This document shows, piece after piece, positions 6,908 to 13,757 of a stretch of 19,010 bases of DNA. Where the stretch lies: positions 1-19,010 of the forward strand of contig JAJYJL010000024.1 of NCBI GenBank assembly GCA_021789565.1, read 5' to 3'. The first letter of the stretch is position 1; every line of letters begins with the position of its first letter. Position numbers and translations under genes: made by a program. The notes below the pieces were generated by a model that was not told where the DNA came from, did not search any database, and saw nothing but the letters and a program-made list of their open reading frames with translations. Origin of the DNA: Acidobacteriota bacterium. Lineage in GTDB: Bacteria; Acidobacteriota; Terriglobia; UBA7540.

Positions 6908-7489
6908 ATGGTGGTTGACTCGGATCTCGACTTAATGTTGCGGGTTCGCCATGGCGATGCGGGTTCCTTCGACGAACTCCTGCGGCGCTATCGCACGCCG
7001 CTGGTCAAATACTTTTGCCGCATGGTACGCGATGAGGCCCTTGCCGAAGATCTGGCCCAGGAGGCCTTTCTTCGCGTTTACAAGGCCCGCCATCGCTATC
7101 GCGCGGACGCGCGCTTCGCAACCTGGCTCTACCGGATTGCCACCAACCTTGCGCTGAACGCTATCCGGGACGCTAAGGGCCGCTGGCGCCAGGACGGAAA
7201 TGGCTCTGCCGACGATGGCGAAACCTCGTTTGAGTTTGTCGATCCGAAAGCCTCGGTCGAACAGCAATTGATTGAAACCGACCGCGGAAGAATGATTCGC
7301 GAAGCCATTGGATTGCTGCCGGAAAACCAGCGGGCCGCGGTGATCCTGCACAAGTACCAGGACGTTGACTACCGGCAGATTGCCGGGATTTTGAAGGTGT
7401 CTGAGAGCGCCGTTAAATCGCTCCTGTTCCGGGCCTATGAGACTCTTCGCGGGCGCCTTGAGCCGCTGGCCAGGGGAGGGCAGTTATGA
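6908..7489 (+). CDS. ECF-type RNA polymerase sigma factor (RpoE-like)
   Basis: 193 residues from the ATG at 6908, chosen because AAGGTG lies 8 nt upstream; a GTG at 6899 in the same frame has no ribosome binding site. Region 2 is complete: FDELLRRYRTPLVKYF, then EDLAQEAFLRVYKARHRY and FATWLYRIATNLALNAIRD, for core binding and -10 recognition. A short acidic linker follows. Region 4 has LLPENQRAAVILHKYQDVDYRQIAGILKVSESAVKSLLFRAYETLR, the helix-turn-helix that reads the -35 element. Group 4 sigma factors of this build switch on envelope or oxidative stress genes when released by an anti-sigma factor. The stop overlaps the next start in ATGA, and that next gene is a zinc-finger anti-sigma factor, so the pair is a classic module. 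Confidence 0.93.
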   Translation: MVVDSDLDLMLRVRHGDAGSFDELLRRYRTPLVKYFCRMVRDEALAEDLAQEAFLRVYKARHRYRADARFATWLYRIATNLALNAIRDAKGRWRQDGNGSADDGETSFEFVDPKASVEQQLIETDRGRMIREAIGLLPENQRAAVILHKYQDVDYRQIAGILKVSESAVKSLLFRAYETLRGRLEPLARGGQL

Positions 7490-8025
7490 AGTGCATTGAA
7501 CGTAAAAAGTTGTTTCTTTTTACCCATGGTATGCTGGGACCGAAAGAAGCCGACCGCATGCGCAGGCACGTCGCAGGCTGCGGCGAATGCGCCCGTGCAG
7601 CGGAAGAATATCGCCGGCTGGACTCGGCTCTCGACCACTGGAACACGGCCGAGCCGTCGCCGTGGTTTGACGCCAAAGTCTGGGCGCGAGTGGCCGCAAG
7701 TGAGAACGGGAATTCCGGGCTTTTCGGGTTCTTTCGGTTGAGGGCGTTGGCAGCGGGGGTGGCTGCGGTGGTCCTCATCATGGTGGCTGTGGTGGTTTTC
7801 AACCACCCCAAAGTGGCTGAAATCAACCAACCGGCCAGCAGCCAGCAGCAACCGGTGGCTACATCGGCGCAAGCGCAGCCTCCCGAAAAAACCGAGGCCT
7901 TGCGCCAGCCTCTGCCGCCCGAGGAGCAGTTGAAAATGGACGAGAATCTCTCACTGCTGGAAGACTATGAAGTGGTTGCGAATTTTGACGCGCTTTCGGA
8001 GCTCCCACAGGCGAACGCGAACTAA
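7486..8025 (+). CDS. Zinc-finger anti-sigma factor, single-pass membrane protein
   Basis: 179 residues starting at the ATG that overlaps the sigma-factor stop. The N-terminal cytoplasmic domain has Cys3 and the His28-xxx-Cys32-xx-Cys35 pattern (RRHVAGCGEC) of zf-HC2 anti-sigma domains, which clamp the cognate sigma factor. One hydrophobic helix spans about 87-105 (ALAAGVAAVVLIMVAVVVF). The periplasmic part is only about 75 residues, rich in Gln, Pro and Ser and then acidic, ending in EDYEVVANFDALSELP; it has no folded sensor domain that I can recognise. Release could be by proteolysis or redox change at the zinc site. Translational coupling keeps it in step with its sigma factor, and the DUF3106-like gene follows within 41 bp, so all three are one operon. 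Confidence 0.88.
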   Translation: MKCIERKKLFLFTHGMLGPKEADRMRRHVAGCGECARAAEEYRRLDSALDHWNTAEPSPWFDAKVWARVAASENGNSGLFGFFRLRALAAGVAAVVLIMVAVVVFNHPKVAEINQPASSQQQPVATSAQAQPPEKTEALRQPLPPEEQLKMDENLSLLEDYEVVANFDALSELPQANAN

Positions 8026-8065
8026 CTGTAGGGCCGGACGGCCATCGAGGGCCGGGGCCGAGTGA

Positions 8066-8698
8066 ATGAAGCAGATGATGATGAGTCGGTCAGCCAGTGC
8101 GGGCTTGCTGCCTTATGGCAAGGCGGGGCGTTGCCGGGTTCGAGTGATGCTGGCCCTGGTGCTGGCCGGCCTGTTGCTTTCGGCGCTTCCGGCGATTTCG
8201 CAGACCAGGGCGGAGCGGAGACGGGAAGTCCGCCAGGCCCGCAGAGCGCGGGCCCGGCAGGCGGCGCGGCGGGCCGGCTTTTTTGCGCGCCTTCGGGAAC
8301 TGCCGCCCCAGGAGCAGGAACGAATTCTCAGAAACAACAGACGCTTCCAGAGTCTTCCTCCCGAGCGTCAGGAGCGCATTCGGGAAAACCTTCGGCATTG
8401 GAACCAGCTTTCGCCGGAGGCGAAGCAGCAGGTCCGAAAGCGGGAACAAGTCTATTCGCGGCTCACTCCCGAGCAGCGCCGAAACGTGCGCCGGATGTCC
8501 GGCGAATGGCGCAATCTGCGCCCGGTGGAAAGGCGCAGGGTGCGGATGGCGCTCCGGCGCATGGGCGGCATGACGCCCGAGGAACGGCAGAAGTTTCTCG
8601 GCAGCCCTGAGTTTAGTGAGCGCTTTTCGCCCGAAGAGCAGAACATTCTGCGCGGCCTTGGCGAGCTCTTTCCCGACGCAGACGCCCCGGACCGGTAG
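8066..8698 (+). CDS. DUF3106-like exported Arg/Glu-rich helical protein
   Basis: 210 residues with an unusually long basic N-terminus before a hydrophobic core (VMLALVLAGLLLSALPAISQ, about 27-46); ATG at 8066 is used, but a later ATG at 8147 would give a very short signal sequence. The mature protein is almost all charged helix. It repeats a motif of about 22-25 residues built on LPPQEQERIL, LPPERQERI, LSPEAKQQV, LTPEQRRNV, LRPVERRRV and MTPEERQKF, each a turn with Pro followed by Glu/Arg/Gln and then an Asn-x-x-W/F-like segment. This spacing is that of DUF3106, found behind ECF modules in Acidobacteriota and Proteobacteria. The role is unknown; a periplasmic sensor or chaperone of CpxP-like type is possible. 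Same operon as the sigma/anti-sigma pair. Confidence 0.78.
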   Translation: MKQMMMSRSASAGLLPYGKAGRCRVRVMLALVLAGLLLSALPAISQTRAERRREVRQARRARARQAARRAGFFARLRELPPQEQERILRNNRRFQSLPPERQERIRENLRHWNQLSPEAKQQVRKREQVYSRLTPEQRRNVRRMSGEWRNLRPVERRRVRMALRRMGGMTPEERQKFLGSPEFSERFSPEEQNILRGLGELFPDADAPDR

Positions 8699-8761
8699 TT
8701 GATGAAGCCTGTCAGGGTCATTTATTTTAGAACTATGCCGCAATCTCCATATTCAAGAAAC

Positions 8762-9955
8762 TCATTTCCTGAGCACTTCCAACACCTTCGTGAGATCTTC
8801 TGCCGACCCTACGAACGGGAGGTTACGATCCCATTCAAGCCCTGTCAGCGAAGGTTCGTAATTCCGCGCAAGGTACATCCAAATTGTCCTGGGCCGATTG
8901 CCACCGACAATCGGTAATTCGGTGAAAACGTAATACCATTTGTTATCCAATTCAAACAAGGCATGGCCACCGTTTACAGCGGCCTCATGGGCCCCTGGGA
9001 ACCGATGCAAGGCAAAAACCAACAACCCCTTTTCCGGGACATAAATGTAGGCGCAGCCGTTCGGGCCGGAGATTTTAGCCATGCCTCGGGGCTTTACCAG
9101 TAACGCCGTTTCGGGAACCAGAGCCGGTTGGTCGAGGACCAATTGGTCCCTCGCCGGTTGAAGTGGAAACCGCTGCCAGGTAAATCTGGAGAACTTCCGA
9201 CCGGTTTCACCCGTGAAGATGAGACTTTCGCCCCCGCTTGCCGGAATCTTCAGGGTGGTTCCGGGTTTGTAGTTGTATTCCTGCGCAGGGACGTCGGAGA
9301 AAATCTTTCTGACCTTTTGGGCCTGAAGTGGAGGAGAGGCAGTACGCTCGAATTCTTTCAGTGTCGTTTCCGATGCAGCGAAGTGCCTTGCCCGGATGGA
9401 GAAAGTCACCTGGTCGTTTTGAATACGGCGTACCTCTATCAATCCCGCTACGGTTCCTGTCCCTCTACCGGGTCCCGTGATGAAGAAGGGCAGAGGGCCT
9501 TCGGATTTCGTCTGAGGGCCAAACCCCATGCTCACTTGGGGAATGTTGGTCGGGTGTATTGGTCCCTTGTACTGGGCCTGGGGCCAAACGAGTTCGCACC
9601 TGAACCAGAGACCCTGATTTTTTCCATGGGCTTCGAGGAATACTAGTCCGGCAGTGAGGCCCGCAATTAGTGCGACTGCAAGCGCGATCACAAAAAGTGG
9701 TAATCGGACCTGAGCTGCCCACATTGTGCCCCCTATAGACCGGCGGACGAGAGACGAGTACAATCGAATTTCGGCTGGATCGCCTTGTCCTTCCAATTCT
9801 GAGGCGAGCAGGCGAATGTCTGCACCCATCTCGGCAAAATCCTGGAGCAGCCGCCTGCACGCGTCGCACCCTCGAATGTGCTGCGCCGCCTCGACAGGGA
9901 CGGCCTCACCATCATGCAAAGCCGAAACATGGATGTGCGCTTCTGCACAATTCAT
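8762..9955 (-). CDS. Zinc-finger anti-sigma factor with large extracytoplasmic domain
   Basis: 397 residues from the ATG at 9955, preceded by AGGAGG; it begins 8 nt after the sigma-factor stop. Cys3, His26, Cys30 and Cys33 (HIRGCDAC) make a zf-HC2-type anti-sigma domain of about 60 residues. A single membrane helix lies at about 84-106 (LPLFVIALAVALIAGL). Outside it is a domain of about 280 residues that I do not recognise: beta-rich, with YKPGTTLKIPASGGESLIFTG at its centre and a C-terminal half suggestive of another beta sandwich. Most anti-sigma factors of this class have a far smaller outer part, so this one may itself sense a ligand or an envelope polymer. It converges on the DUF3106-like gene with 63 bp between the stops. 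Confidence 0.8.
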   Translation of the reverse strand: MNCAEAHIHVSALHDGEAVPVEAAQHIRGCDACRRLLQDFAEMGADIRLLASELEGQGDPAEIRLYSSLVRRSIGGTMWAAQVRLPLFVIALAVALIAGLTAGLVFLEAHGKNQGLWFRCELVWPQAQYKGPIHPTNIPQVSMGFGPQTKSEGPLPFFITGPGRGTGTVAGLIEVRRIQNDQVTFSIRARHFAASETTLKEFERTASPPLQAQKVRKIFSDVPAQEYNYKPGTTLKIPASGGESLIFTGETGRKFSRFTWQRFPLQPARDQLVLDQPALVPETALLVKPRGMAKISGPNGCAYIYVPEKGLLVFALHRFPGAHEAAVNGGHALFELDNKWYYVFTELPIVGGNRPRTIWMYLARNYEPSLTGLEWDRNLPFVGSAEDLTKVLEVLRK

Positions 9956-9963
9956 AAAGCCTC

Positions 9964-10464
9964 CTAACGCCGCCTCCACATTTCCTGCAGGTGCTGGCGT
10001 GCAGTAAATAGCCGTGATTTCACTGTTCCCACCGGGACCTCAAATATCAGGGCAAGCTCCTCGTAAGAGTAGCCTTCCACTTCCCGCATCCACAGAAGGC
10101 TCCGGCTGTCCTGGTCGAGCTTCATCAGCAAGTCCTCGATAACTACAGATGTTTCGGCCTTCGGGCCGACTGGCGAAACTGGATTTTCGGCAGTCAGGCA
10201 ACTCCGACGCCACCAGTCAACAGCACGCCTGCGGGCGATTGTAAATAAGTAGGTGCGAAGGCCAGAGCGGGCCGGATCAAAGCCGGCGGGCCGCTTCCAT
10301 AATTGGAGAAAGGCTTCCTGGGCGATGTCGTCAGCGGCTGTTGTGCTCCCAAGGTACGTGCTCAGGTAGCTTCGCAGGCGAGGCAGTTGCGTGCGGTAAA
10401 ACTGTTCAAATGCCGCCCGGTCACCGTGTCGTATTTGCTCCCACAGCTTTTCGTCTGTGATCAT
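9964..10464 (-). CDS. ECF-type RNA polymerase sigma factor
   Basis: 166 residues from the ATG at 10464, with TGGAG 8 nt upstream; an in-frame ATG at 10512 lacks a ribosome binding site and adds 16 residues without protein character. Region 2 shows FEQFYRTQLPRLRSYL, DDIAQEAFLQLWKRP and LRTYLFTIARRRAVDWWRR. Region 4 shows LDQDSRSLLWMREVEGYSYEELALIFEVPVGTVKSRLFTARQHLQEMW, a full helix-turn-helix. It is distinct from the sigma factor at 6908, so the window encodes two separate ECF systems. The next gene downstream is its anti-sigma partner. A perfect palindrome sits just ahead of the ribosome binding site and could be a control site for the operon. Confidence 0.92.
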   Translation of the reverse strand: MITDEKLWEQIRHGDRAAFEQFYRTQLPRLRSYLSTYLGSTTAADDIAQEAFLQLWKRPAGFDPARSGLRTYLFTIARRRAVDWWRRSCLTAENPVSPVGPKAETSVVIEDLLMKLDQDSRSLLWMREVEGYSYEELALIFEVPVGTVKSRLFTARQHLQEMWRRR

Positions 10465-10478
10465 GAGCGATGCTCCAG

Positions 10479-10490
10479 ACGAATATTCGT
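10479..10490. promoter_or_regulatory. Perfect 12-bp palindrome ahead of the second sigma gene
   Basis: ACGAATATTCGT reads identically on both strands and lies 15-26 nt upstream of the start at 10464, immediately before its TGGAG ribosome binding site. A protein bound here would block transcription start or translation of the sigma/anti-sigma operon. On the minus strand a TGAACC (possible ECF -35) precedes an AATATT within the palindrome by about 18 nt; this pairing is speculative. Confidence 0.35.
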
Positions 10491-10787
10491 TTGAGGCCGG
10501 AAAAAGGTTCATTCGTATTCTAACGCGCGAAAGAGGTCCGAGAGTCCACTGCGCCGCGGTCGGGTGGTATCTATCCAGTGGAAAGAGAGCATCTCCAAAT
10601 TCTTGCCTAAAAATTGATTCGAGGGGATACTTAGCTTAACGGTCGTCCTGCCCTGGACGCTGGATGCAACCGGGCAGGAGCGGCCAACGTCTAAGACCGC
10701 TGAGGGGCCTCGGGTCACGAGTTGAAAGGGTGAAAGCGGCGACAAAGTCCCCAGCGAACCATTAGATGACAAAGAGGAGACTAGATT

Positions 10788-11816
10788 ATGCCGGACAAGG
10801 AAGATAAACGCGACATCGGGCATGCCATGTTTGGGTTTAATGAACCGCGTCCCACCCGGGGCGAGCCCGCGCAGCAACCCGCAGCGCCACAAGCCGGGCC
10901 CGTGCAGGGAGCGCCCCAAGGGCAGCCAGGGCCAGGACAGCCTCAATACATCTACGTGCAGGCGCCACCACCGCCACCCGCAGCGACGCCTTCCGCGCAA
11001 CCCATGAGCAAGCTGCTCATCGCCGTGCTGGCGCTGCTGGTGATTCTTGCCGGAGTGAACCTTTACCTGGCTCTCACTCAGCGGTCACAGTTTGGAAAAG
11101 CTCTGGCCACGGACGCCAACCACTTGACGGTGCTGACGCAGCGGATGGACCAGAGCGACGATCGCTACGCGCAGTTGAAGGGGCAGTTTGATGTGACCAG
11201 CCAAAAGCTGGGCATGACCCAGGCGGAACTGGCGCACGCCCGCCAGTTGACCGCAACCATCCAGAAACAGCAGCGGGCCGCCGTGCGGCAGTTGAACATG
11301 GCTATTTCGCAGAAGGCCAGTGCGCAGGACCTGAACAAATTCCAGTCCGACGCTAACAGCAAATTCGGCAACCTTTCGGGCGACATTGCGGGCAACAAGA
11401 AAGACCTGGAGGCAACCAAGGAAGCTCTGACCGGCGCCAAAGGGGAACTCTCTGGCGCCATTGCCCGCACGCATGATGAGTTGGTGGCCCTGGCCCATCG
11501 CACAGACCGCGATTACTTTGAATTCAACCTGCAGCGGCGCCACGAGCGCAAGAAAATCGGCAGCGTCATGATCGAGCTGTTGAAGACCAACCGCAAGCAG
11601 AACCTTTACACCATCGACCTGTTTTTCGATGACAAGCGCACGCAGCGCAAAGACCAGGCGCTGGATGAGCCGGTTTACTTCTACGTTCAGGGAGCTTCCA
11701 CGGCGCTGGAACTGGTAGTGAACAAGCTGGACAAGAACCGCATCAGCGGATACATCAGCGCGCCGAAGGGGTTCTTCCAGAACACCCCCAACGTGCTGAC
11801 CGGCCGGCCAAGTTAA
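10788..11816 (+). CDS. Membrane-anchored coiled-coil protein of unknown function
   Basis: 342 residues; ATG at 10788 follows GAGGAG with 9 nt between. Residues 1-72 are a disordered cytoplasmic N-terminus rich in Pro, Gln, Gly and Ala. One membrane helix lies at about 76-97 (LLIAVLALLVILAGVNLYLAL). From about 100 to 250 a long helix with regular Leu/Ala/Lys/Gln spacing predicts a coiled coil, and the segment after QRRHERKKIG (about 250) is a compact alpha/beta-looking C-terminal domain with LYTIDLFFDDKRTQRKDQALDEPVYFYV. Only the N-terminus is cytoplasmic, so the coiled coil should lie in the periplasm. I do not recognise a family with a known role. It is monocistronic, with a strong terminator hairpin 77 bp after the stop. 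Confidence 0.78.
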   Translation: MPDKEDKRDIGHAMFGFNEPRPTRGEPAQQPAAPQAGPVQGAPQGQPGPGQPQYIYVQAPPPPPAATPSAQPMSKLLIAVLALLVILAGVNLYLALTQRSQFGKALATDANHLTVLTQRMDQSDDRYAQLKGQFDVTSQKLGMTQAELAHARQLTATIQKQQRAAVRQLNMAISQKASAQDLNKFQSDANSKFGNLSGDIAGNKKDLEATKEALTGAKGELSGAIARTHDELVALAHRTDRDYFEFNLQRRHERKKIGSVMIELLKTNRKQNLYTIDLFFDDKRTQRKDQALDEPVYFYVQGASTALELVVNKLDKNRISGYISAPKGFFQNTPNVLTGRPS

Positions 11817-11893
11817 GGATTGGCTGTGGTGAAAAGCCTGGCAGTTTGCCCGGCGGTGGAATCAGCAGAGGCTGCGCAAGGATCGAAACGGGC

Positions 11894-11923
11894 GAAGGCG
11901 TCCGTTCGTGAGCGGACGCCTTC
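11894..11923. terminator. Perfect 11-bp hairpin between convergent genes
   Basis: GAAGGCGTCCG and CGGACGCCTTC are exact reverse complements around the 8-nt loop TTCGTGAG. It lies between the coiled-coil gene (stop at 11816) and the thioredoxin gene (stop at 11948, minus strand), so it can stop transcription from both sides. Neither side has a long T-run, so termination is probable by position rather than by a textbook U-tract. Confidence 0.65.
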
Positions 11924-11947
11924 ATGGTTGAATAGGGCGGGGCGGCT

Positions 11948-12283
11948 TTATTGGGTCTTGACCGTCGAATGGGCCTCGAGGACTTTGGCCAGTTCGCCGT
12001 AGGGCCGGGCGCCAATCAACTGTTCAGCCACCTTACCGTCTTTCACCAGAACCAGCGTGGGAATGGATCGGATGCCGAATTTGCCGGCAAGCTCCGGAGC
12101 CTCGTCCACGTTTACCTTGGCAAAGTTGAACTGGGAGGAATAGTTCTCCGCCAGCTTTTCAAAGGTGGGTCCCATGGCGCGGCAGGGCGCGCACCACTCG
12201 GCCCAGAAGTCCACAAAGGTGGGCTTGGAGTCCTTTTCCAGGGCCTGCCATTGCTCGCTGTTTACTTGCTTGATGTTTCCCAT
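11948..12283 (-). CDS. trxA: Thioredoxin
   Basis: 111 residues from the ATG at 12283, preceded by GAGGAGA; an in-frame ATG at 12319 would add 12 residues and lacks a ribosome binding site. The redox centre is W30-C31-A-P-C34. The usual active site is WCGPC, so the Gly is replaced by Ala, which tunes but does not abolish thiol exchange. The cis-Pro loop is SIPT with Pro75, and the FVDFWAEW strand and KVNVDEAPELAGKFGIRSIPTLVLVKDG segment are standard. There is no signal peptide, so it is a cytoplasmic disulfide reductase that would be kept reduced by thioredoxin reductase, which is not in this window. It is divergent from the EVE-domain gene with a 159-bp shared upstream region. Confidence 0.96.
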   Translation of the reverse strand: MGNIKQVNSEQWQALEKDSKPTFVDFWAEWCAPCRAMGPTFEKLAENYSSQFNFAKVNVDEAPELAGKFGIRSIPTLVLVKDGKVAEQLIGARPYGELAKVLEAHSTVKTQ

Positions 12284-12442
12284 TTGTTCTTGTCTCCTCA
12301 AAGTTGACTGCTTCTTCATGGGATGCGGGCGGAGGAGAAAAGATTCAGAGGAGATTGGTGGAGCAATGCTGTAAATGTGTCAAAAGTCATATTATTTGAA
12401 AGATTTGGGCGGCTGCGGAGGCGCCTGCTGAAGGAGGAACCA

Positions 12443-12853
12443 ATGGCAAAGAAATGGCTGTTTAAATCCGACCCCGAACACTATTCCTTTCACGACCTTG
12501 CCAGGGATAAAAAGACCGTGTGGGACGGAATTGCCAATAATCTCGCCCTGAAGCACCTGCGCAACGTTCGCCGGGGCGACGAGGTGATGATCTACCACTC
12601 GGGCGGGGAGCGGGCGATTGTGGGGCTGGCGGAAGTGCTGAGCGATCCTTATCAGGATCCGAAAAACAAAGATGCCCGGCTGGTGGTGGTGGATATCGCC
12701 GCTCGAGGGACCGTCCCGAGGCCCATTGGTCTGGATGAAATCAAGAAGCATGCAGGACTGAAAGATTTTGACCTGGTGCGGCTGCCGCGCCTCTCGGTGA
12801 TGCCGGTTTCTGAAAAACATTGGAAGGCGTTGCTGGCCCTTGGCAAAGGTTAG
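12443..12853 (+). CDS. EVE-domain protein
   Basis: 136 residues from the ATG at 12443, with AAGGAGG 5 nt upstream; the frame is open to 12323 but the extension does not look like protein. The N-terminus KWLFKSDPEHYSFHDL and the segments TVWDGIANNLALKHLRNVRRGDEVMIYHSG and ERAIVGLAEV are the hallmark pieces of the EVE domain (Thy28 family, PUA/YTH-like fold). Trp5 and Trp28 contribute to the aromatic pocket that in related domains holds a modified base. Stand-alone bacterial EVE proteins are thought to read modified DNA or RNA bases, and larger EVE fusions occur in defence systems. The next gene, 43 bp downstream, is a uracil-DNA glycosylase, which favours a base-modification or DNA-repair role. 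Confidence 0.9.
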   Translation: MAKKWLFKSDPEHYSFHDLARDKKTVWDGIANNLALKHLRNVRRGDEVMIYHSGGERAIVGLAEVLSDPYQDPKNKDARLVVVDIAARGTVPRPIGLDEIKKHAGLKDFDLVRLPRLSVMPVSEKHWKALLALGKG

Positions 12854-12895
12854 CTGGCTTTCGGCATTCCCCAGGTGGTTTTCGTACCAATTACA

Positions 12896-13615
12896 ATGGC
12901 TGAATCCTCATCGTCCAGTTTTAAGCTTGAAAAGCTTCAGCAGCAGGTGGTGCAATGCGCACGCTGCCCCCGGCTGGTGGAGTATCGCGAGAAAGCAGCG
13001 CGCGAAAAGCGGAGAATGTTTCGCGACTGGGATTACTGGGGAAAGCCCGTGCCGAGTTTCGGCGACCCGAAAGCTGAACTGCTGATCGTCGGGCTCGCGC
13101 CCGCCGCGCACGGCGCCAACCGCACCGGACGGATGTTCACCGGCGACCGCTCGGGAGATTTTCTCTTTCGCGCGCTTTATGAGGCGGGATTCGCCAGCCA
13201 GCCCGATTCGCACGACCGCGGAGACGGGCTGCAACTCCGCCGCTGTTACATTACGGCAGCGTTGCGGTGCGCGCCGCCTGCGAATAAACCGTTACCGCAG
13301 GAATTGAGGAATTGCCAGCCGTACCTCGAAAGTGAACTTGAATTGCTGAGGGAGGTTCGCGTTGTTCTGGCATTGGGCCGGATCGGGTTTGACCGCTACC
13401 TCGCGGTGGTTGCAGAACGTACCGATTTGCCTCCGCGCTCAAAGATCCCCTTTGCGCACGGAGCCAGCTACGAACTGCCAGGCGGATTGCCGCGCCTCTT
13501 CGCGTCCTATCATCCCAGCCAGCAGAATACCCAGACCGGCAAACTGACGCGCGCCATGATGCACCGCGTGTTGACGGGGATTGACAAGTACCTCCGGACG
13601 AAGGATGAAGTGTGA
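12896..13615 (+). CDS. Family 5 uracil-DNA glycosylase (UDGb type) with Fe-S cluster
   Basis: 239 residues from the ATG at 12896; a GTG at 12875 in frame is an alternative, and neither start has a clear ribosome binding site. Four cysteines, Cys21, Cys24, Cys125 and Cys140, have the spacing that holds the [4Fe-4S] cluster of family 4 and 5 glycosylases. Motif 1 is GLAPAAHGANRTGR (67-79), the family 5 form without the polar catalytic residue of family 4. Motif 2 is HPSQQNTQTGKLT with His206. Family 5 enzymes remove uracil and also hypoxanthine, hydroxymethyluracil and related bases from DNA. The C-terminal residues RTKDEV and the stop are encoded by one arm of an inverted repeat shared with the convergent SDR gene, so the last few residues may be recent. 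Confidence 0.92.
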   Translation: MAESSSSSFKLEKLQQQVVQCARCPRLVEYREKAAREKRRMFRDWDYWGKPVPSFGDPKAELLIVGLAPAAHGANRTGRMFTGDRSGDFLFRALYEAGFASQPDSHDRGDGLQLRRCYITAALRCAPPANKPLPQELRNCQPYLESELELLREVRVVLALGRIGFDRYLAVVAERTDLPPRSKIPFAHGASYELPGGLPRLFASYHPSQQNTQTGKLTRAMMHRVLTGIDKYLRTKDEV

Positions 13616-13756
13616 AGGATGAAGGTCGAAAATGTCAGTGGCGGGGCACAAGTGCGATGCGACCAGTGACGAACCCGAATGGAATGGCGATTGGCGTTCC
13701 CGACCCCCGACTCCTGGCTTCTGACGGCTGAAGGCTGCTTCATACTTCATCCTTCG
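13599..13756. repeat. Inverted repeat pair bordering the UDG/SDR junction
   Basis: CGAAGGATGAAGTGTGAAG (13599-13617) and the reverse complement of 13738-13756, CGAAGGATGAAGTATGAAG, agree at 18 of 19 positions. The arms lie at the two convergent gene ends and enclose about 120 bp with further GAAGG and TCTGACGG-type short repeats. The right arm ends 1 bp before the SDR stop. This could be a miniature palindromic element or a transcription terminator for both genes. Confidence 0.7.
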
Positions 13757-13757
13757 C

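Noticed and set aside
8062..8610. Gly/Ala/Ser-rich plus-strand frame over the DUF3106-like gene
   Set aside because: Low-complexity product of a GC-rich alternative frame; the Arg/Glu-rich frame has a signal sequence and repeat structure.
10509..11000. Trp/Arg-rich minus-strand ORF upstream of the coiled-coil gene
   Set aside because: Antisense to a Pro-rich coding stretch; the odd composition is explained by that.
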